Below, piece by piece: positions 26,322-34,139 of a stretch of 34,139 nt of DNA. This DNA is from an uncultured Pseudomonadota bacterium (GTDB lineage: Bacteria; Pseudomonadota; Gammaproteobacteria; Burkholderiales; Methylophilaceae): assembly GCA_903882525.1 (NCBI GenBank), contig CAIRXI010000145.1, forward strand, positions 1 through 34,139, written 5' to 3'. The notes beneath the pieces were generated by a model. The model made no database searches, had not been told where the DNA came from, and was given only the letters and a program-made list of their open reading frames with translations. The first letter of the stretch is position 1, and each line of letters begins with the position of its first letter. Both the position numbers and the translations under genes were made by a program.

Positions 26322-26933
26322 TTACTTCGGATTGTCTGTCGCCCATTCAGTCATACGCTCTACATAGCGGGCAATCTGGTCAATTTCTAAATTAACACGA
26401 CTGCCAACCACTAGAAATTGCAGATTAGTATGGCTTAGGGTATGTGGGATTAAATTCATCGTAAACACATTGCCACTGACCGTATTCACGGTCAGGCTGA
26501 CGCCGTTGACGCAAATTGAACCTTTGGCTGCAATGTATTTAGAGATTGCTCGTGGCGCTTCTAATGTCAGTTTCCAGCAGTCGCCAAGTTGTTCAAACTG
26601 CAGCACTGTTGCAATGCCATCAACATGGCCACTGACTAGATGGCCGCCAAGGCGGTCGCTGAGTCTTAAGGCTTTTTCAAGGTTAACAGCGTGCTCTATA
26701 TTCTCTGGCCCTAAGCCGGTAGTTACAGACAATGTTTCTTTAGAAACATGCGCCTCAAAATGCTGGGCGCTGAAGTTGACTGCGGTTAGGCAGACGCCAT
26801 TGACCGCAATGCTGTCACCTATATTGACATCTTGCATATCTAAATCATCGCAGTTGATGCGCAACTTAACGTCATCATCAGCGGTTGTCGCGCTTTGGAT
26901 TGAACCTACTGCTTGTATGATGCCTGTAAACAT
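26322..26933 (-). CDS. ribE: riboflavin synthase, alpha chain
   Basis: Dismutates two 6,7-dimethyl-8-ribityllumazine molecules to riboflavin. Two tandem lumazine-binding barrels are visible: the first starts MFTGIIQAVGSI with NGVCLTAV and FEAHVSKETL, the second has LGGHLVSGHVDGIA, NGVSLTVN and NLIPHTLSHTNL. Length 203 aa is normal. It is 26 bp upstream of ribBX on the same strand. ribD, ribH and nusB, often in the same cluster, are absent from the window. No FMN riboswitch fits: the divergent gap to lolC is only 71 bp. Confidence 0.96.
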   Translation of the reverse strand: MFTGIIQAVGSIQSATTADDDVKLRINCDDLDMQDVNIGDSIAVNGVCLTAVNFSAQHFEAHVSKETLSVTTGLGPENIEHAVNLEKALRLSDRLGGHLVSGHVDGIATVLQFEQLGDCWKLTLEAPRAISKYIAAKGSICVNGVSLTVNTVSGNVFTMNLIPHTLSHTNLQFLVVGSRVNLEIDQIARYVERMTEWATDNPK

Positions 26934-27004
26934 GCCGAGATTTTATCAGAGTTGGCGTGCAATATGTTTCTTATGCACGCCTTAAGGCTGTTAGAATTTG
27001 TCTT

Positions 27005-28291
27005 ATGTTCACCAATATAAAATCATTCGTAACAAAATTAGCCGCATTTGAATTGTTTGTCGGTATGCGCTATACCCGCGCTAAACGCAAAAATCACTTC
27101 ATTTCGTTTATTTCCCTCACCAGCATGATTGGCATTGCACTTGGTGTAGCGGCGCTTATTGTGGTGCTGTCGGTGATGAATGGTTTCCAAAAAGAGTTAC
27201 GTACGCGTATTTTGGGCGTGGCCTCGCATTTGGAAATCACCTCTAGCAACAATCAGCTAGACGACTGGCAGTCGGTTGCCGTGATTGCCGCTAAGCATCC
27301 GCACGTTTTGGCAGGCGCCCCTTATATCACCGCGCAGGGTATGTTGAGTTATGGTCAAGGCGTACAGGGCGCGATTATTCGTGGAGTGCTCCCTAATGCC
27401 GAAGATAAAGTGGCAGACTTAGGTCGCCATATGAAAGTTGGCAGTTTAGATAACCTACGTGCGGGTGAGTTCGGGATTATTTTAGGCGCTGATTTGGCGC
27501 AGGCTTTGGGCGCACAAATAGGGGATAAAGTGGTGGTGATGGCACCGCAAGGTCAGTTTACGCCAACAGGTGTAGTGCCGCGGCTGAAGCAATTTACATT
27601 AGTGGGTTTATTCCAAATTGGTATGTATGAATATGATGCTGGACTAGCGCTAATCCATATCGATGATGCTGCTAAGTTGTACCGTATGGAAAATAAAGTT
27701 TCAGGATTGCGTCTCAAGTTAGACGATTTATTCGATGCACCCGGCATTGCAACCTCGCTTAATGCCCAGTTGAATCGTTATGGAAGCGCATTTTATGTAA
27801 GCGACTGGACCCAACAGCATGCCAATTTCTTTCGTGCGGTGCAAATGGAAAAGCGCGTGATGTTTATTATTCTTACGTTAATTGTTGCAGTGGCCGCTTT
27901 TAATATTGTATCCACGCTAGTGATGGCGGTGACAGATAAGCGCGCTGACATTGCTATTATGCGCACTCTAGGCGCGAGCCCGATGAGTATCATGCTGATC
28001 TTTATCGTCCAAGGCGCCTTGATAGGGGTTATCGGCACGTTAGTTGGGGCAGTGTTTGGCATTGTAATTGCACTTAATATCAGCACTATTATTCCGTTTA
28101 TTGAACATGTATTGCACGTACAGTTTTTAGCCAAAGATGTTTACTACATCAGTGACTTGCCTTCAGACTTAATCTGGTCTGATGTGATTACTATTGTGCT
28201 GATGTCATTTGTATTAAGCCTGCTAGCCACTTTATATCCAAGTTGGAAAGCCAGTAAAATTAATCCAGCTGAGGCTCTGCGTTATGAGTAG
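27005..28291 (+). CDS. lolC: lipoprotein-releasing ABC transporter permease LolC/LolE family
   Basis: Inner-membrane permease that extracts outer-membrane lipoproteins for hand-over to LolA. One N-terminal span ([30 protein letters not shown], about 32-61) is followed by a large periplasmic domain and three C-terminal FtsX-type spans (about 283-310, 325-355, 390-415), ending [19 protein letters not shown], the usual signature of this family. The ORF-track start is a GTG at 26957; the ATG at 27005 (MFTNIKSF, 428 aa) is closer to the family start and avoids overlapping ribE's leader. It overlaps lolD by 8 bases. No second permease gene follows, so the complex may use two copies of this one. Confidence 0.93.
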   Translation: MFTNIKSFVTKLAAFELFVGMRYTRAKRKNHFISFISLTSMIGIALGVAALIVVLSVMNGFQKELRTRILGVASHLEITSSNNQLDDWQSVAVIAAKHPHVLAGAPYITAQGMLSYGQGVQGAIIRGVLPNAEDKVADLGRHMKVGSLDNLRAGEFGIILGADLAQALGAQIGDKVVVMAPQGQFTPTGVVPRLKQFTLVGLFQIGMYEYDAGLALIHIDDAAKLYRMENKVSGLRLKLDDLFDAPGIATSLNAQLNRYGSAFYVSDWTQQHANFFRAVQMEKRVMFIILTLIVAVAAFNIVSTLVMAVTDKRADIAIMRTLGASPMSIMLIFIVQGALIGVIGTLVGAVFGIVIALNISTIIPFIEHVLHVQFLAKDVYYISDLPSDLIWSDVITIVLMSFVLSLLATLYPSWKASKINPAEALRYE

Positions 28292-28970
28292 TTTAGACAC
28301 GACGAGCATTGTCGCATGCAGAGCCTTGCATAAAACCTACCATGGTCTAGAAGTAGCCGTGCTTAACGGCATAGATTTAAGTGTGGGCGTTGGTGAGCAA
28401 GTGGCTATTGTGGGCACTTCTGGCTCTGGAAAAAGTACACTATTACATTTACTGGGGGGGTTGGATGCCCCTACTAGTGGTGAAGTGGCTATATGCGATC
28501 AAAATTTAGTCACATTAAGCGAAAGCAAAAAGGGCCTATTGCGCAATCAGTCGCTAGGCTTTGTTTACCAGTTTCACCATTTGCTCCCAGAATTTACTGC
28601 GCTAGAAAACGTAGCAATGCCATTATTAATTAGACGTATGCCGCGTGAACAGGCGCTCAGATTAGCTGCCGAAACGCTTAATAAGGTTGGGTTGCAACAT
28701 AGATTGCAACATATGCCTGGTGAATTGTCCGGCGGTGAGCGCCAGCGAGCGGCGGTAGCAAGGGCTTTAGTGACGCAGCCCCAATGTATTTTGGCGGATG
28801 AGCCTACCGGCAACCTTGATCGGCATACAGCGCATGCGGTGTTCGATTTGTTGTTGGAAATGAATCAAAGCCACAATTTAAGCTTGGTGGTGGTGACGCA
28901 TGATTTAGAACTTGCACAGAAAATGCAGCGTCAATATAAGTTGGTTGACGGGCGTTTGCAGTCATTGTAA
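28284..28970 (+). CDS. lolD: lipoprotein-releasing ABC transporter ATP-binding protein LolD
   Basis: Powers lipoprotein extraction together with LolC/E. Walker [10 protein letters not shown] (44-52), Q-loop [18 protein letters not shown] (the LolD-typical HLLPEFTA stretch), signature LSGGERQR (148-155), Walker [13 protein letters not shown] (168-179) and the H-loop VVVTHDLEL are intact. Length 228 aa is normal. The start overlaps the lolC end by 8 bases, indicating coupled translation. Confidence 0.97.
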   Translation: MSSLDTTSIVACRALHKTYHGLEVAVLNGIDLSVGVGEQVAIVGTSGSGKSTLLHLLGGLDAPTSGEVAICDQNLVTLSESKKGLLRNQSLGFVYQFHHLLPEFTALENVAMPLLIRRMPREQALRLAAETLNKVGLQHRLQHMPGELSGGERQRAAVARALVTQPQCILADEPTGNLDRHTAHAVFDLLLEMNQSHNLSLVVVTHDLELAQKMQRQYKLVDGRLQSL

Positions 28971-29041
28971 TGGACAATGTTCAGTAGAGTGTTTACTTGG
29001 CCTATGGTTGAGTAACTTAGGAAATCAAATCCACTTCAAGC

Positions 29042-29070
29042 TTGCCGAAAAGCACACTAACAGCTAAAGT
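29042..29070 (+). promoter_or_regulatory. putative sigma70 promoter for exbB-exbD-msbA-lpxK-ycaR-kdsB
   Basis: TTGCCG (29042-29047), a 17-base spacer and TAAAGT (29065-29070), about 73 bp upstream of exbB in a 173-bp gap. Four of six matches in each hexamer. The rest of the gap holds no recognisable gene. Confidence 0.35.
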
Positions 29071-29143
29071 AGCGCAGGGATGAGTTCTATCCAATACATG
29101 AAGATTTTTTTAAGTTTTTATTTGAATTTTAGGGAGTTGCACC

Positions 29144-29749
29144 GTGTGGCAAATTATTTTAGCGGCAGGTTGGCCAATTTGGCCACTCATCTTTGCATCA
29201 GTAGTGGCGTTAGCAATTATAGGTGAACGTTTTTTTGCGTTACGTGAAAGCACGGTAGCACCTAAGAATTTATTGCCAGAAGTTCAAACTTGGCTAGCCA
29301 AGGGTGGTATTACTAAGGAAACGATTGCCCGTTTAGAGCAACATTCTCTATTGGGTCAATTGTTTGCTAGCGCGCTAGCAAACTCCAAGAACTCACGTGA
29401 AATTACCAAAGAAGCGATTGAGGAAACTGGACGTGCCGTAGATCATCAGTTAGGAAAATATCTTTCTACTCTGGGATCAATCGCTACTGTAGCCCCTCTA
29501 TTAGGTTTGCTAGGTACGGTGATTGGTATGGTTGAATTGTTTGGGGCATTTACCAGTACCGGTCACGACGTAGCGCAATTTGCGCGCGGTATCTCTGTGG
29601 CTTTGTACAACACGGCTGCCGGCATTGTGGTGGCCGTGCCAGCTATGCTGACCTATCGTTATTTCCGCGCAAAAGTTGATAGTTTGCTAGTAGATATGGA
29701 GCAGCAAGCCATTAAACTGGTCGAAATTATTCACGGCGAACGTAAGTAA
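29144..29749 (+). CDS. exbB: MotA/TolQ/ExbB proton channel family protein
   Basis: Inner-membrane subunit of a proton-driven ExbBD-type motor, with three spans: N-terminal WPIWPLIFASVVALAIIGERFFAL (about 8-31) and two after the cytoplasmic loop, including STLGSIATVAPLLGLLGTVIGMVELF (107-132) and VALYNTAAGIVVAVPAMLTYRYF. Length 201 aa is in the short ExbB/TolQ range. The start is GTG at 29144 with a strong AGGGAG eight bases upstream. Its partner exbD follows; no tonB is in the window. In betaproteobacteria and Pseudomonas this pair is commonly found in front of lpxK/kdsB, so a role in envelope or lipopolysaccharide upkeep is possible but unproven. Confidence 0.93.
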   Translation: MWQIILAAGWPIWPLIFASVVALAIIGERFFALRESTVAPKNLLPEVQTWLAKGGITKETIARLEQHSLLGQLFASALANSKNSREITKEAIEETGRAVDHQLGKYLSTLGSIATVAPLLGLLGTVIGMVELFGAFTSTGHDVAQFARGISVALYNTAAGIVVAVPAMLTYRYFRAKVDSLLVDMEQQAIKLVEIIHGERK

Positions 29750-29774
29750 CTCGTTTTAGATGGAAGGAATAGCT

Positions 29775-30197
29775 ATGAATTTACAGCGTGGCAAGCGTCA
29801 TGAAGATCTTGAGATGAACCTCGTGCCACTGATCGACGTATTGTTGGTCATTATTATTTTCTTGGTAGTGAGTACTACTTTCTCGCGTACTAGTGAACTG
29901 CAAATTAATTTACCAACGGCTGAAGCTAATGCGCCGCAAGAAAAGCCATTGACCATAGAAGTTGGTATTGATGCTAGCGGTAAATATGTGATTAACCATA
30001 AAGCCATGACTGACACTTCAGTGACTGCGATTGCAGCAGCGCTCCAAGCGGCCGCTAATAGCGAAAAAGAGCCTACGGTGATTATTAATGCCGATGCAAA
30101 AACCACGCATCAATCGGTAATTAATGTAATGGAAGCCTCTCGCGTTGCGGGTTACACCCATATTACCTTTGCCACTCAAGCTAAAGCGGGTTCTTAA
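29775..30197 (+). CDS. exbD: ExbD/TolR family biopolymer transport protein
   Basis: Single-span partner of ExbB. The short N-terminal cytoplasmic stretch, then the span MNLVPLIDVLLVIIIFLVVSTTF with the proton-carrying Asp (about residue 21), then a periplasmic domain. The family hallmark LVPLIDVLLVIIIFL is exact. The ORF-track start at 29760 is less likely; the ATG at 29775 has GGAAGGA six bases before it and gives 140 aa, the usual size. Confidence 0.94.
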   Translation: MNLQRGKRHEDLEMNLVPLIDVLLVIIIFLVVSTTFSRTSELQINLPTAEANAPQEKPLTIEVGIDASGKYVINHKAMTDTSVTAIAAALQAAANSEKEPTVIINADAKTTHQSVINVMEASRVAGYTHITFATQAKAGS

Positions 30198-30235
30198 ATT
30201 TCTAATTTTCTGACCACTACGTATCGACGTTAGTT

Positions 30236-31990
30236 ATGTCGAACTCAACTACTCAAGCAACGCCACAAGAAAAGGTTGCCGATTCAAAGACTTTATATCT
30301 TCGTTTATTTGCTTACGCTTGGAAGTACAAAGGGGTCTTTCTAATCGGCATTTTGGGGCTGGTATTTTTATCAGCCACCAATACCGCTTTTCTAGCGACT
30401 ATAAAACAAGTGACCGATGAGGGGTTTGTTAAACAGTCGCCAGACAAAATGGCTTTACTGCCCCTTATGTTATTTGGCTTAATGGCTGTGCGTGGCCTGT
30501 CCGGATTTTTTTCTGGCTTCGCTATGCGCTGGGTGGCGCGCCGTGTAGTTGAGGATTTGCGCCGCAGCGTGTTTCAGCAACTGATGCGCTTGCCGATTAC
30601 TTATTTTGATGAGCAGTCTGCGGGCATCGTCGTGGCCAAAATTACCTATGATGTTGAGCAGATGTCTGGTGCAGCCACGCGTTCTGCCATTTCTCTAGTC
30701 AGCGACACCCTGACAGCCTTGGGGATTATTGGCTATATGCTTTATTTGGATTGGCGTCTGACGCTAATTTTTGCGCTAATTGCTCCGATTATGGCCTTTT
30801 ATCTAAGAGCCATGACGCCAAAGCTACGCAACGCAGGAAAGCAAGCGCAAGACTCCATCGGCGAGATGACTAAGGTTGCAGAAGAAGCTATATCAGGTCA
30901 ACGCATTGTGAAGATTTTCGGCGCGAGCCGTTATGAAAACCAACGCTTTGCTAAAGTGGCGGCTAAGAATAGGCATATGCAAATTCGGCTTGCACGTCTG
31001 TCTGGCATGAACAGTATGGTGATCGAGCTATTAGCTGCGGTGTCCTTAGGTTTAGTGGTTTACTACGCGGTTGGGCGATTTAGTGCTGGTGAGTTTGCAG
31101 CTTTTGTGGCCGCATTACTAATGTTAATTGCGCCAATTAAACATCTCACCGCGATGAATGAAGAAGTGCAAGTGGCTCTGGCTGCAGCGCAAAGTGTATT
31201 CGGTGTAATCGATATTGAGCCGGAAGCCGATGATGGTAAGCAAGTATTAGCGAGGACTCACGGCGAAATAGAATTTAAAAATGTCAGTCTGAGCTATCAA
31301 AATGCCAAGCGACCTGCGCTTAATGATATTAGCTTTACAATTAAGCCAGGTGAAAAACTAGCTCTAGTGGGTCGTTCAGGTGGGGGTAAGACGACGCTGG
31401 TTAATCTGCTGCCAAGATTTTACGAATTGCAACATGGCCAGGTGCTCATAGACGGTGTAGATATGCGCACGTTACCGTTGGCTAATTTGCGGGAACAATT
31501 TTCGCTGGTGAGTCAGGATGTGATTCTGTTTAATGACACCATCTTTAACAATATCGCTTATGGTGTGTTGCGTGATGCCAGTGAAGAAGATGTCATTAAT
31601 GCGGCCAAGGCTGCGCATGCTTGGGAATTTATACAACAACTACCCCAAGGCCTGCAAAACGAAATTGGCGATCGAGGTGTGCGTTTGTCAGGTGGCCAGC
31701 GTCAGCGTATCGCCATTGCGCGCGCTATTTTGAAGGATGCGCCAATATTGCTGCTTGATGAAGCGACTTCCGCACTAGATACCGAATCTGAACAACACGT
31801 GCAAGCCGCGCTTGATACGCTGATGCAAAATAGAACCAGTATCGTCATTGCGCATAGACTCAGCACTATTGAGAATGCGGATCGCATTATGGTGATGGAG
31901 CAGGGGAAAATTGTTGAAGCTGGGACCCATGACACGCTTATTAAACAAAATGGCCACTATGCTAAGTTGTATCAAAAGCAATTTAGTTAA
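30236..31990 (+). CDS. msbA: lipid A export ABC transporter MsbA
   Basis: Flips lipid A-core across the inner membrane. A half-transporter of 584 aa: an N-terminal six-span domain (spans near 33-55, 73-98, 151-170, 174-192, 262-280, 285-300) and a C-terminal ATPase with Walker A GRSGGGKTT (379-387), signature LSGGQRQRIAIARA, Walker B ILLLDEATSALD and H-loop IVIAHRLSTIENAD. The length, intracellular loop motif LPITYFDEQSAG and position directly before lpxK all favour MsbA over other exporters. Confidence 0.95.
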   Translation: MSNSTTQATPQEKVADSKTLYLRLFAYAWKYKGVFLIGILGLVFLSATNTAFLATIKQVTDEGFVKQSPDKMALLPLMLFGLMAVRGLSGFFSGFAMRWVARRVVEDLRRSVFQQLMRLPITYFDEQSAGIVVAKITYDVEQMSGAATRSAISLVSDTLTALGIIGYMLYLDWRLTLIFALIAPIMAFYLRAMTPKLRNAGKQAQDSIGEMTKVAEEAISGQRIVKIFGASRYENQRFAKVAAKNRHMQIRLARLSGMNSMVIELLAAVSLGLVVYYAVGRFSAGEFAAFVAALLMLIAPIKHLTAMNEEVQVALAAAQSVFGVIDIEPEADDGKQVLARTHGEIEFKNVSLSYQNAKRPALNDISFTIKPGEKLALVGRSGGGKTTLVNLLPRFYELQHGQVLIDGVDMRTLPLANLREQFSLVSQDVILFNDTIFNNIAYGVLRDASEEDVINAAKAAHAWEFIQQLPQGLQNEIGDRGVRLSGGQRQRIAIARAILKDAPILLLDEATSALDTESEQHVQAALDTLMQNRTSIVIAHRLSTIENADRIMVMEQGKIVEAGTHDTLIKQNGHYAKLYQKQFS

Positions 31991-32011
31991 AACCCTCGTA
32001 ACTCTGCCGCT

Positions 32012-33004
32012 ATGAGTGACTGGCTGCAAAAACAGTGGTTATCCTATACGCCATGGCATATTTTTCTATTGCCAGTCTCTTTTGTATTTTTCGTTATCAG
32101 TTCGCTACGTAAGTGGTTGTATCAAAATGGCTGGCTTAAATCCTATCGTTTAGCCGTACCAGTGTTGGTGGTTGGTAATATTAATGTGGGTGGTAGCGGC
32201 AAAACCCCATTGGTGATTTGGCTGGCTAAGCAATTGCAGACTGCGGGTTATCGGCCTGGCATTATCAGTCGAGGTTATGGTGGGAGTAGCTCTGAGGTGT
32301 TAGCTGTGCTTTCGCATAGCGATCCTAAACGGGTTGGTGACGAACCACTTTTACTCGCAAGGCGCACAGGTTGCCCAGTATTTGTTGGTGTTGATCGAAC
32401 GGCTGCGGGCCAAGCCTTGCTCGCAGCACACACCGAATGTAATGTTATTATTAGCGATGACGGGTTGCAGCACTATCGTTTGCGCAGAGATGTTGAGATC
32501 GTGGTAGTCGATGGTATCGCAGGTTTTGGTAACGGCGCTTTGTTGCCGGCGGGGCCGTTGCGCGAGTCAGTGGCTCGCTTAACCCATGTAGATGCAGTAG
32601 TCGTGAATGGAAGGTGTGAGCTAGGCAATATTAAGGCTTTAAAGCCAATTGAAATGCGACTACAGGCGACAAAATTTTACAACTTACTCGATCCTAATAA
32701 AGTCTGTGGCGTAGCGGACTTTGCCGGAAAGCAAGTGTTGGCAATTGCTGGTATCGGAAATCCGCAGCGTTTTTTTAAACAGTTGCATACTTTAGGATTG
32801 CAGTTTCAAAGTAAAGCCTATGCTGATCATTACGCATTTCAATCACAAGACTTTGCCGAAAATGTTGCAGATATAGTGGTGATGACCGAAAAAGATGCCG
32901 TAAAATGTTCAGACTTTGCGAAGCCTGGATTTTGGGTATTGCCAGTAAGCGCAGATATTCAGCCCGAACTCATGACTGTTATATTAAACAAGTTAACTAA
33001 TTAA
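32012..33004 (+). CDS. lpxK: tetraacyldisaccharide 4'-kinase
   Basis: Phosphorylates the 4' position of the tetraacyl-disaccharide-1-phosphate to make lipid IV-A. An N-terminal membrane-anchoring helix (about 15-32) is followed by the P-loop [13 protein letters not shown] (54-66) and the family hallmark [13 protein letters not shown] (148-160). Length 330 aa is typical. It lies 21 bp after msbA in the conserved msbA-lpxK-ycaR-kdsB order. Confidence 0.97.
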   Translation: MSDWLQKQWLSYTPWHIFLLPVSFVFFVISSLRKWLYQNGWLKSYRLAVPVLVVGNINVGGSGKTPLVIWLAKQLQTAGYRPGIISRGYGGSSSEVLAVLSHSDPKRVGDEPLLLARRTGCPVFVGVDRTAAGQALLAAHTECNVIISDDGLQHYRLRRDVEIVVVDGIAGFGNGALLPAGPLRESVARLTHVDAVVVNGRCELGNIKALKPIEMRLQATKFYNLLDPNKVCGVADFAGKQVLAIAGIGNPQRFFKQLHTLGLQFQSKAYADHYAFQSQDFAENVADIVVMTEKDAVKCSDFAKPGFWVLPVSADIQPELMTVILNKLTN

Positions 33005-33018
33005 GAGGTTATTTTAAG

Positions 33019-33201
33019 ATGGATGCAAAGCTATTACAGATTTTAGTGTGTCCTGTGACCAAGGGACCGTTGATTTACAATAAAGCCAAAAATGAATTGA
33101 TTTCTAAATCAGCGCGTTTGGCTTATCCGATCAAAGACGGTATTCCTGTCATGCTTGAAGATGAAGCACGCAAATTAGATGAAGATGAAGAAGTTGCCTA
33201 A
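33019..33201 (+). CDS. ycaR: Trm112/YcaR-family small protein
   Basis: A 60-aa protein of the Trm112p-like family, with [38 protein letters not shown]. Family members with four Cys bind zinc; here only one Cys (in CPVTKG) is left and the second pair is absent ([12 protein letters not shown]), which as far as I recall is common among betaproteobacterial copies. The role in bacteria is not defined; it is nearly always found between lpxK and kdsB. Its 3' end overlaps the kdsB start by 23 bases. Confidence 0.93.
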   Translation: MDAKLLQILVCPVTKGPLIYNKAKNELISKSARLAYPIKDGIPVMLEDEARKLDEDEEVA

Positions 33202-33964
33202 CACGCAAACGCCTGCATTTTATGTGGTGATTCCCGCTCGCTATGCGAGCACACGTTTGCCAGGTAAGCCGTTGCTAGATATTGCAGGTAAGCCTATGGT
33301 GGTGTGGGTCGCAGAGCGAGCCCATATGAGTGGGGCGCACCAAGTGGTGATTGCTACTGATGACCAACGCATTTCAGATGCCGCGCAACACCATGGATTT
33401 ACTGCGGTCATGACTAGGGCAGATCATGTTAGTGGTACCGACCGTATTGCTGAGGTCGCCGCCCACCAAGCTTGGGCTGATGATGCTATCGTAGTGAATG
33501 TGCAAGGTGACGAACCGCTCATTGAAGCCGCCTTAATTATTGAAGTCGCTACAGCGCTAGCGAATAGCAAAGACGCCGTGATGGCAACAGCATGTCACGC
33601 CATACATACTAAAGCTGATTTCATTAATCCTAATATAGTGAAAGTGGTGTTGGATATGCGCGGGCATGCTTTGTATTTTAGTCGCGCACCTATTCCTTAC
33701 CCACGTGATGCCTTTGCCGATAATGCCGAACTGCCAGAAGGCATTCCTGCATATAGACATATAGGTATCTATGCATACCGGGCAAAATTTCTTAAGCAAT
33801 ATGCCAATATCGCACCTGTTGGAATAGAGCAGTTTGAAAGTTTAGAGCAGTTACGCGTATTGCATCATGGCTATAAAATTGCAGTAGCCATATCAGATAA
33901 TGCGCCAGCAGTTGGCGTAGATACGGCTGAAGACCTAGCGTACGTTCGTAGCATACTTAGCTAA
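33179..33964 (+). CDS. kdsB: 3-deoxy-manno-octulosonate cytidylyltransferase (CMP-Kdo synthetase)
   Basis: Activates Kdo with CTP for addition to lipid A. The nucleotidyltransferase start [19 protein letters not shown] (12-30), [42 protein letters not shown] and [10 protein letters not shown] are intact. Length 261 aa. Two in-frame ATGs (33179, 33185) lie inside the end of ycaR, and the GA-rich sequence there may double as ribosome binding site; the choice changes two residues. Confidence 0.97.
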   Translation: MKMKKLPNTQTPAFYVVIPARYASTRLPGKPLLDIAGKPMVVWVAERAHMSGAHQVVIATDDQRISDAAQHHGFTAVMTRADHVSGTDRIAEVAAHQAWADDAIVVNVQGDEPLIEAALIIEVATALANSKDAVMATACHAIHTKADFINPNIVKVVLDMRGHALYFSRAPIPYPRDAFADNAELPEGIPAYRHIGIYAYRAKFLKQYANIAPVGIEQFESLEQLRVLHHGYKIAVAISDNAPAVGVDTAEDLAYVRSILS

Positions 33965-33977
33965 ACATTCTTACAAC

Positions 33978-33999
33978 CGTCATATTAACGTCATTTTAA
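33978..33999 (+). promoter_or_regulatory. Pho-box-like tandem 11-bp repeat
   Basis: Two directly adjacent 11-mers, CGTCATATTAA and CGTCATTTTAA (10 of 11 identical), preceded by C, closely resemble the PhoB-type box (CTGTCAT-N4 repeated every 11 bp). An AT-rich -10-like TAATAA follows 11 bases later, the spacing of a Pho-activated promoter. It lies between kdsB and the initiator tRNA. Resemblance only; chance cannot be excluded. Confidence 0.35.
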
Positions 34000-34028
34000 T
34001 CCAGACCTTTTAATAAAAAGCCACGAAT

Positions 34029-34050
34029 GCCCTTGCGGTAAAGGGCAAGG
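34029..34050 (+). terminator. possible terminator hairpin after kdsB
   Basis: GCCCTT-GCGGTA-AAGGGC (34029-34046) or the alternative CCTTGC-GGTAAAGG-GCAAGG (34031-34050) form competing 6-bp stems, followed by a very short T run (TTT). It overlaps the -35 of the tRNA promoter, so its role is doubtful. Confidence 0.3.
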
Positions 34051-34061
34051 TTTGCTATAGT
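34033..34061 (+). promoter_or_regulatory. promoter of the initiator tRNA-Met gene
   Basis: TTGCGG (34033-34038), a 17-base spacer and TATAGT (34056-34061) preceded by TGC, an extended -10. Expected transcription start near 34068, about 27 bases before the mature tRNA. The short leader contains a 6-bp hairpin CTCGAC / GTCGAG (34069-34089) just before the RNase P cleavage site. Confidence 0.65.
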
Positions 34062-34094
34062 CTCACCTCTCGACGGCACTTATGTCGAGCCGGA

Positions 34095-34139
34095 CGCGGG
34101 ATGGAGCAGTCTGGCAGCTCGTCGGGCTCATAACCCGAA
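34095..34139 (+). tRNA. tRNA-fMet (CAT), 3' part beyond window
   Basis: The first 45 bases of an initiator tRNA: CGCGGGATGGAGCAGTCTGG matches the bacterial tRNA-fMet start, with the C1 that leaves the acceptor end unpaired, then D-loop GGCAGCTC, and the anticodon arm TCGGG-CTCATAA-CCCGA. The anticodon CAT is at 34129-34131 and the three consecutive G-C pairs of the anticodon stem are the initiator hallmark. The variable loop, T arm and acceptor 3' strand lie outside the window. Confidence 0.93.

Noticed and set aside
26934-27004. Checked for an FMN riboswitch ahead of ribE
   Set aside because: The divergent gap is 71 bp, too short for the element, and no RFN motif is seen.
28963-28979. CATTGT-AATGG-ACAATG hairpin at the lolD stop codon, considered as a terminator
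   Set aside because: Short AT-rich 6-bp stem with no T tract.

Overview
This window looks like core chromosome of a betaproteobacterium, most likely a methylotroph of the Methylophilaceae type (Methylotenera/Methylophilus-like). The assignment rests on recognised gene orders (xseB-ispA-dxs-folE2, ilvB-ilvH-ilvC-psd, yqgE-ruvX-pyrR-pyrB-pyrC', exbB-exbD-msbA-lpxK-ycaR-kdsB), moderately AT-rich sequence, and a secreted START-like protein resembling MxaD of methanol oxidisers. No search could be run, so the taxon is inference. Coding density is high. No gene-free stretch exceeds 300 bases, and I see no insertion sequence, prophage, integrase, CRISPR array or toxin-antitoxin pair.

Layout. 1-975 (+): 3' part of a sensor histidine kinase cut by the window edge. 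1018-5671 (-): esterase, then xseB-ispA-dxs-folE2 (exonuclease VII small subunit, two isoprenoid enzymes, metal-flexible GTP cyclohydrolase). 5857-7585 (-): MxaD-like periplasmic protein and a seven-bladed YVTN beta-propeller protein. 7674-8159 (+): rppH. 8194-12475 (-): ilvB-ilvH-ilvC and psd, with a clear terminator between ilvC and psd. 12697-13581 (-): nadC, divergent from a YibF-like GST (13677-14282, +). 14297-15929 (-): nudJ-mnmA. 16012-16647 (-): MarC-family membrane protein. 16754-18868 (+): maf-rng. 18949-21118 (-): yggS-proC-yggT. 21243-26933 (-): ribE-ribBX, then yqgE-ruvX-pyrR-pyrB-pyrC'. 27005-28970 (+): lolC-lolD. 29144-33964 (+): exbB-exbD-msbA-lpxK-ycaR-kdsB. 34095-end (+): 5' part of an initiator tRNA-Met.

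How the genes work together. The right-hand third is an envelope block: lipoprotein release (LolCD), an ExbBD proton-driven pair, lipid A flipping (MsbA), and lipid A/Kdo synthesis (LpxK, KdsB). The pyrimidine cluster pairs a regulatory PyrR and aspartate carbamoyltransferase with a dihydroorotase homologue that has lost its metal site, so a catalytic dihydroorotase must lie elsewhere. Likewise the ribB fusion has a degenerate GTP cyclohydrolase II half (RibBX type), so a separate ribA is expected elsewhere.

I found no previously undescribed multi-gene system, and I do not want to force one. The points most worth a second look are the two enzymes with lost active sites, the regulatory-looking repeats upstream of the MxaD-like gene, a Pho-box-like tandem repeat upstream of the initiator tRNA, and a long hairpin between nadC and the ilv operon.
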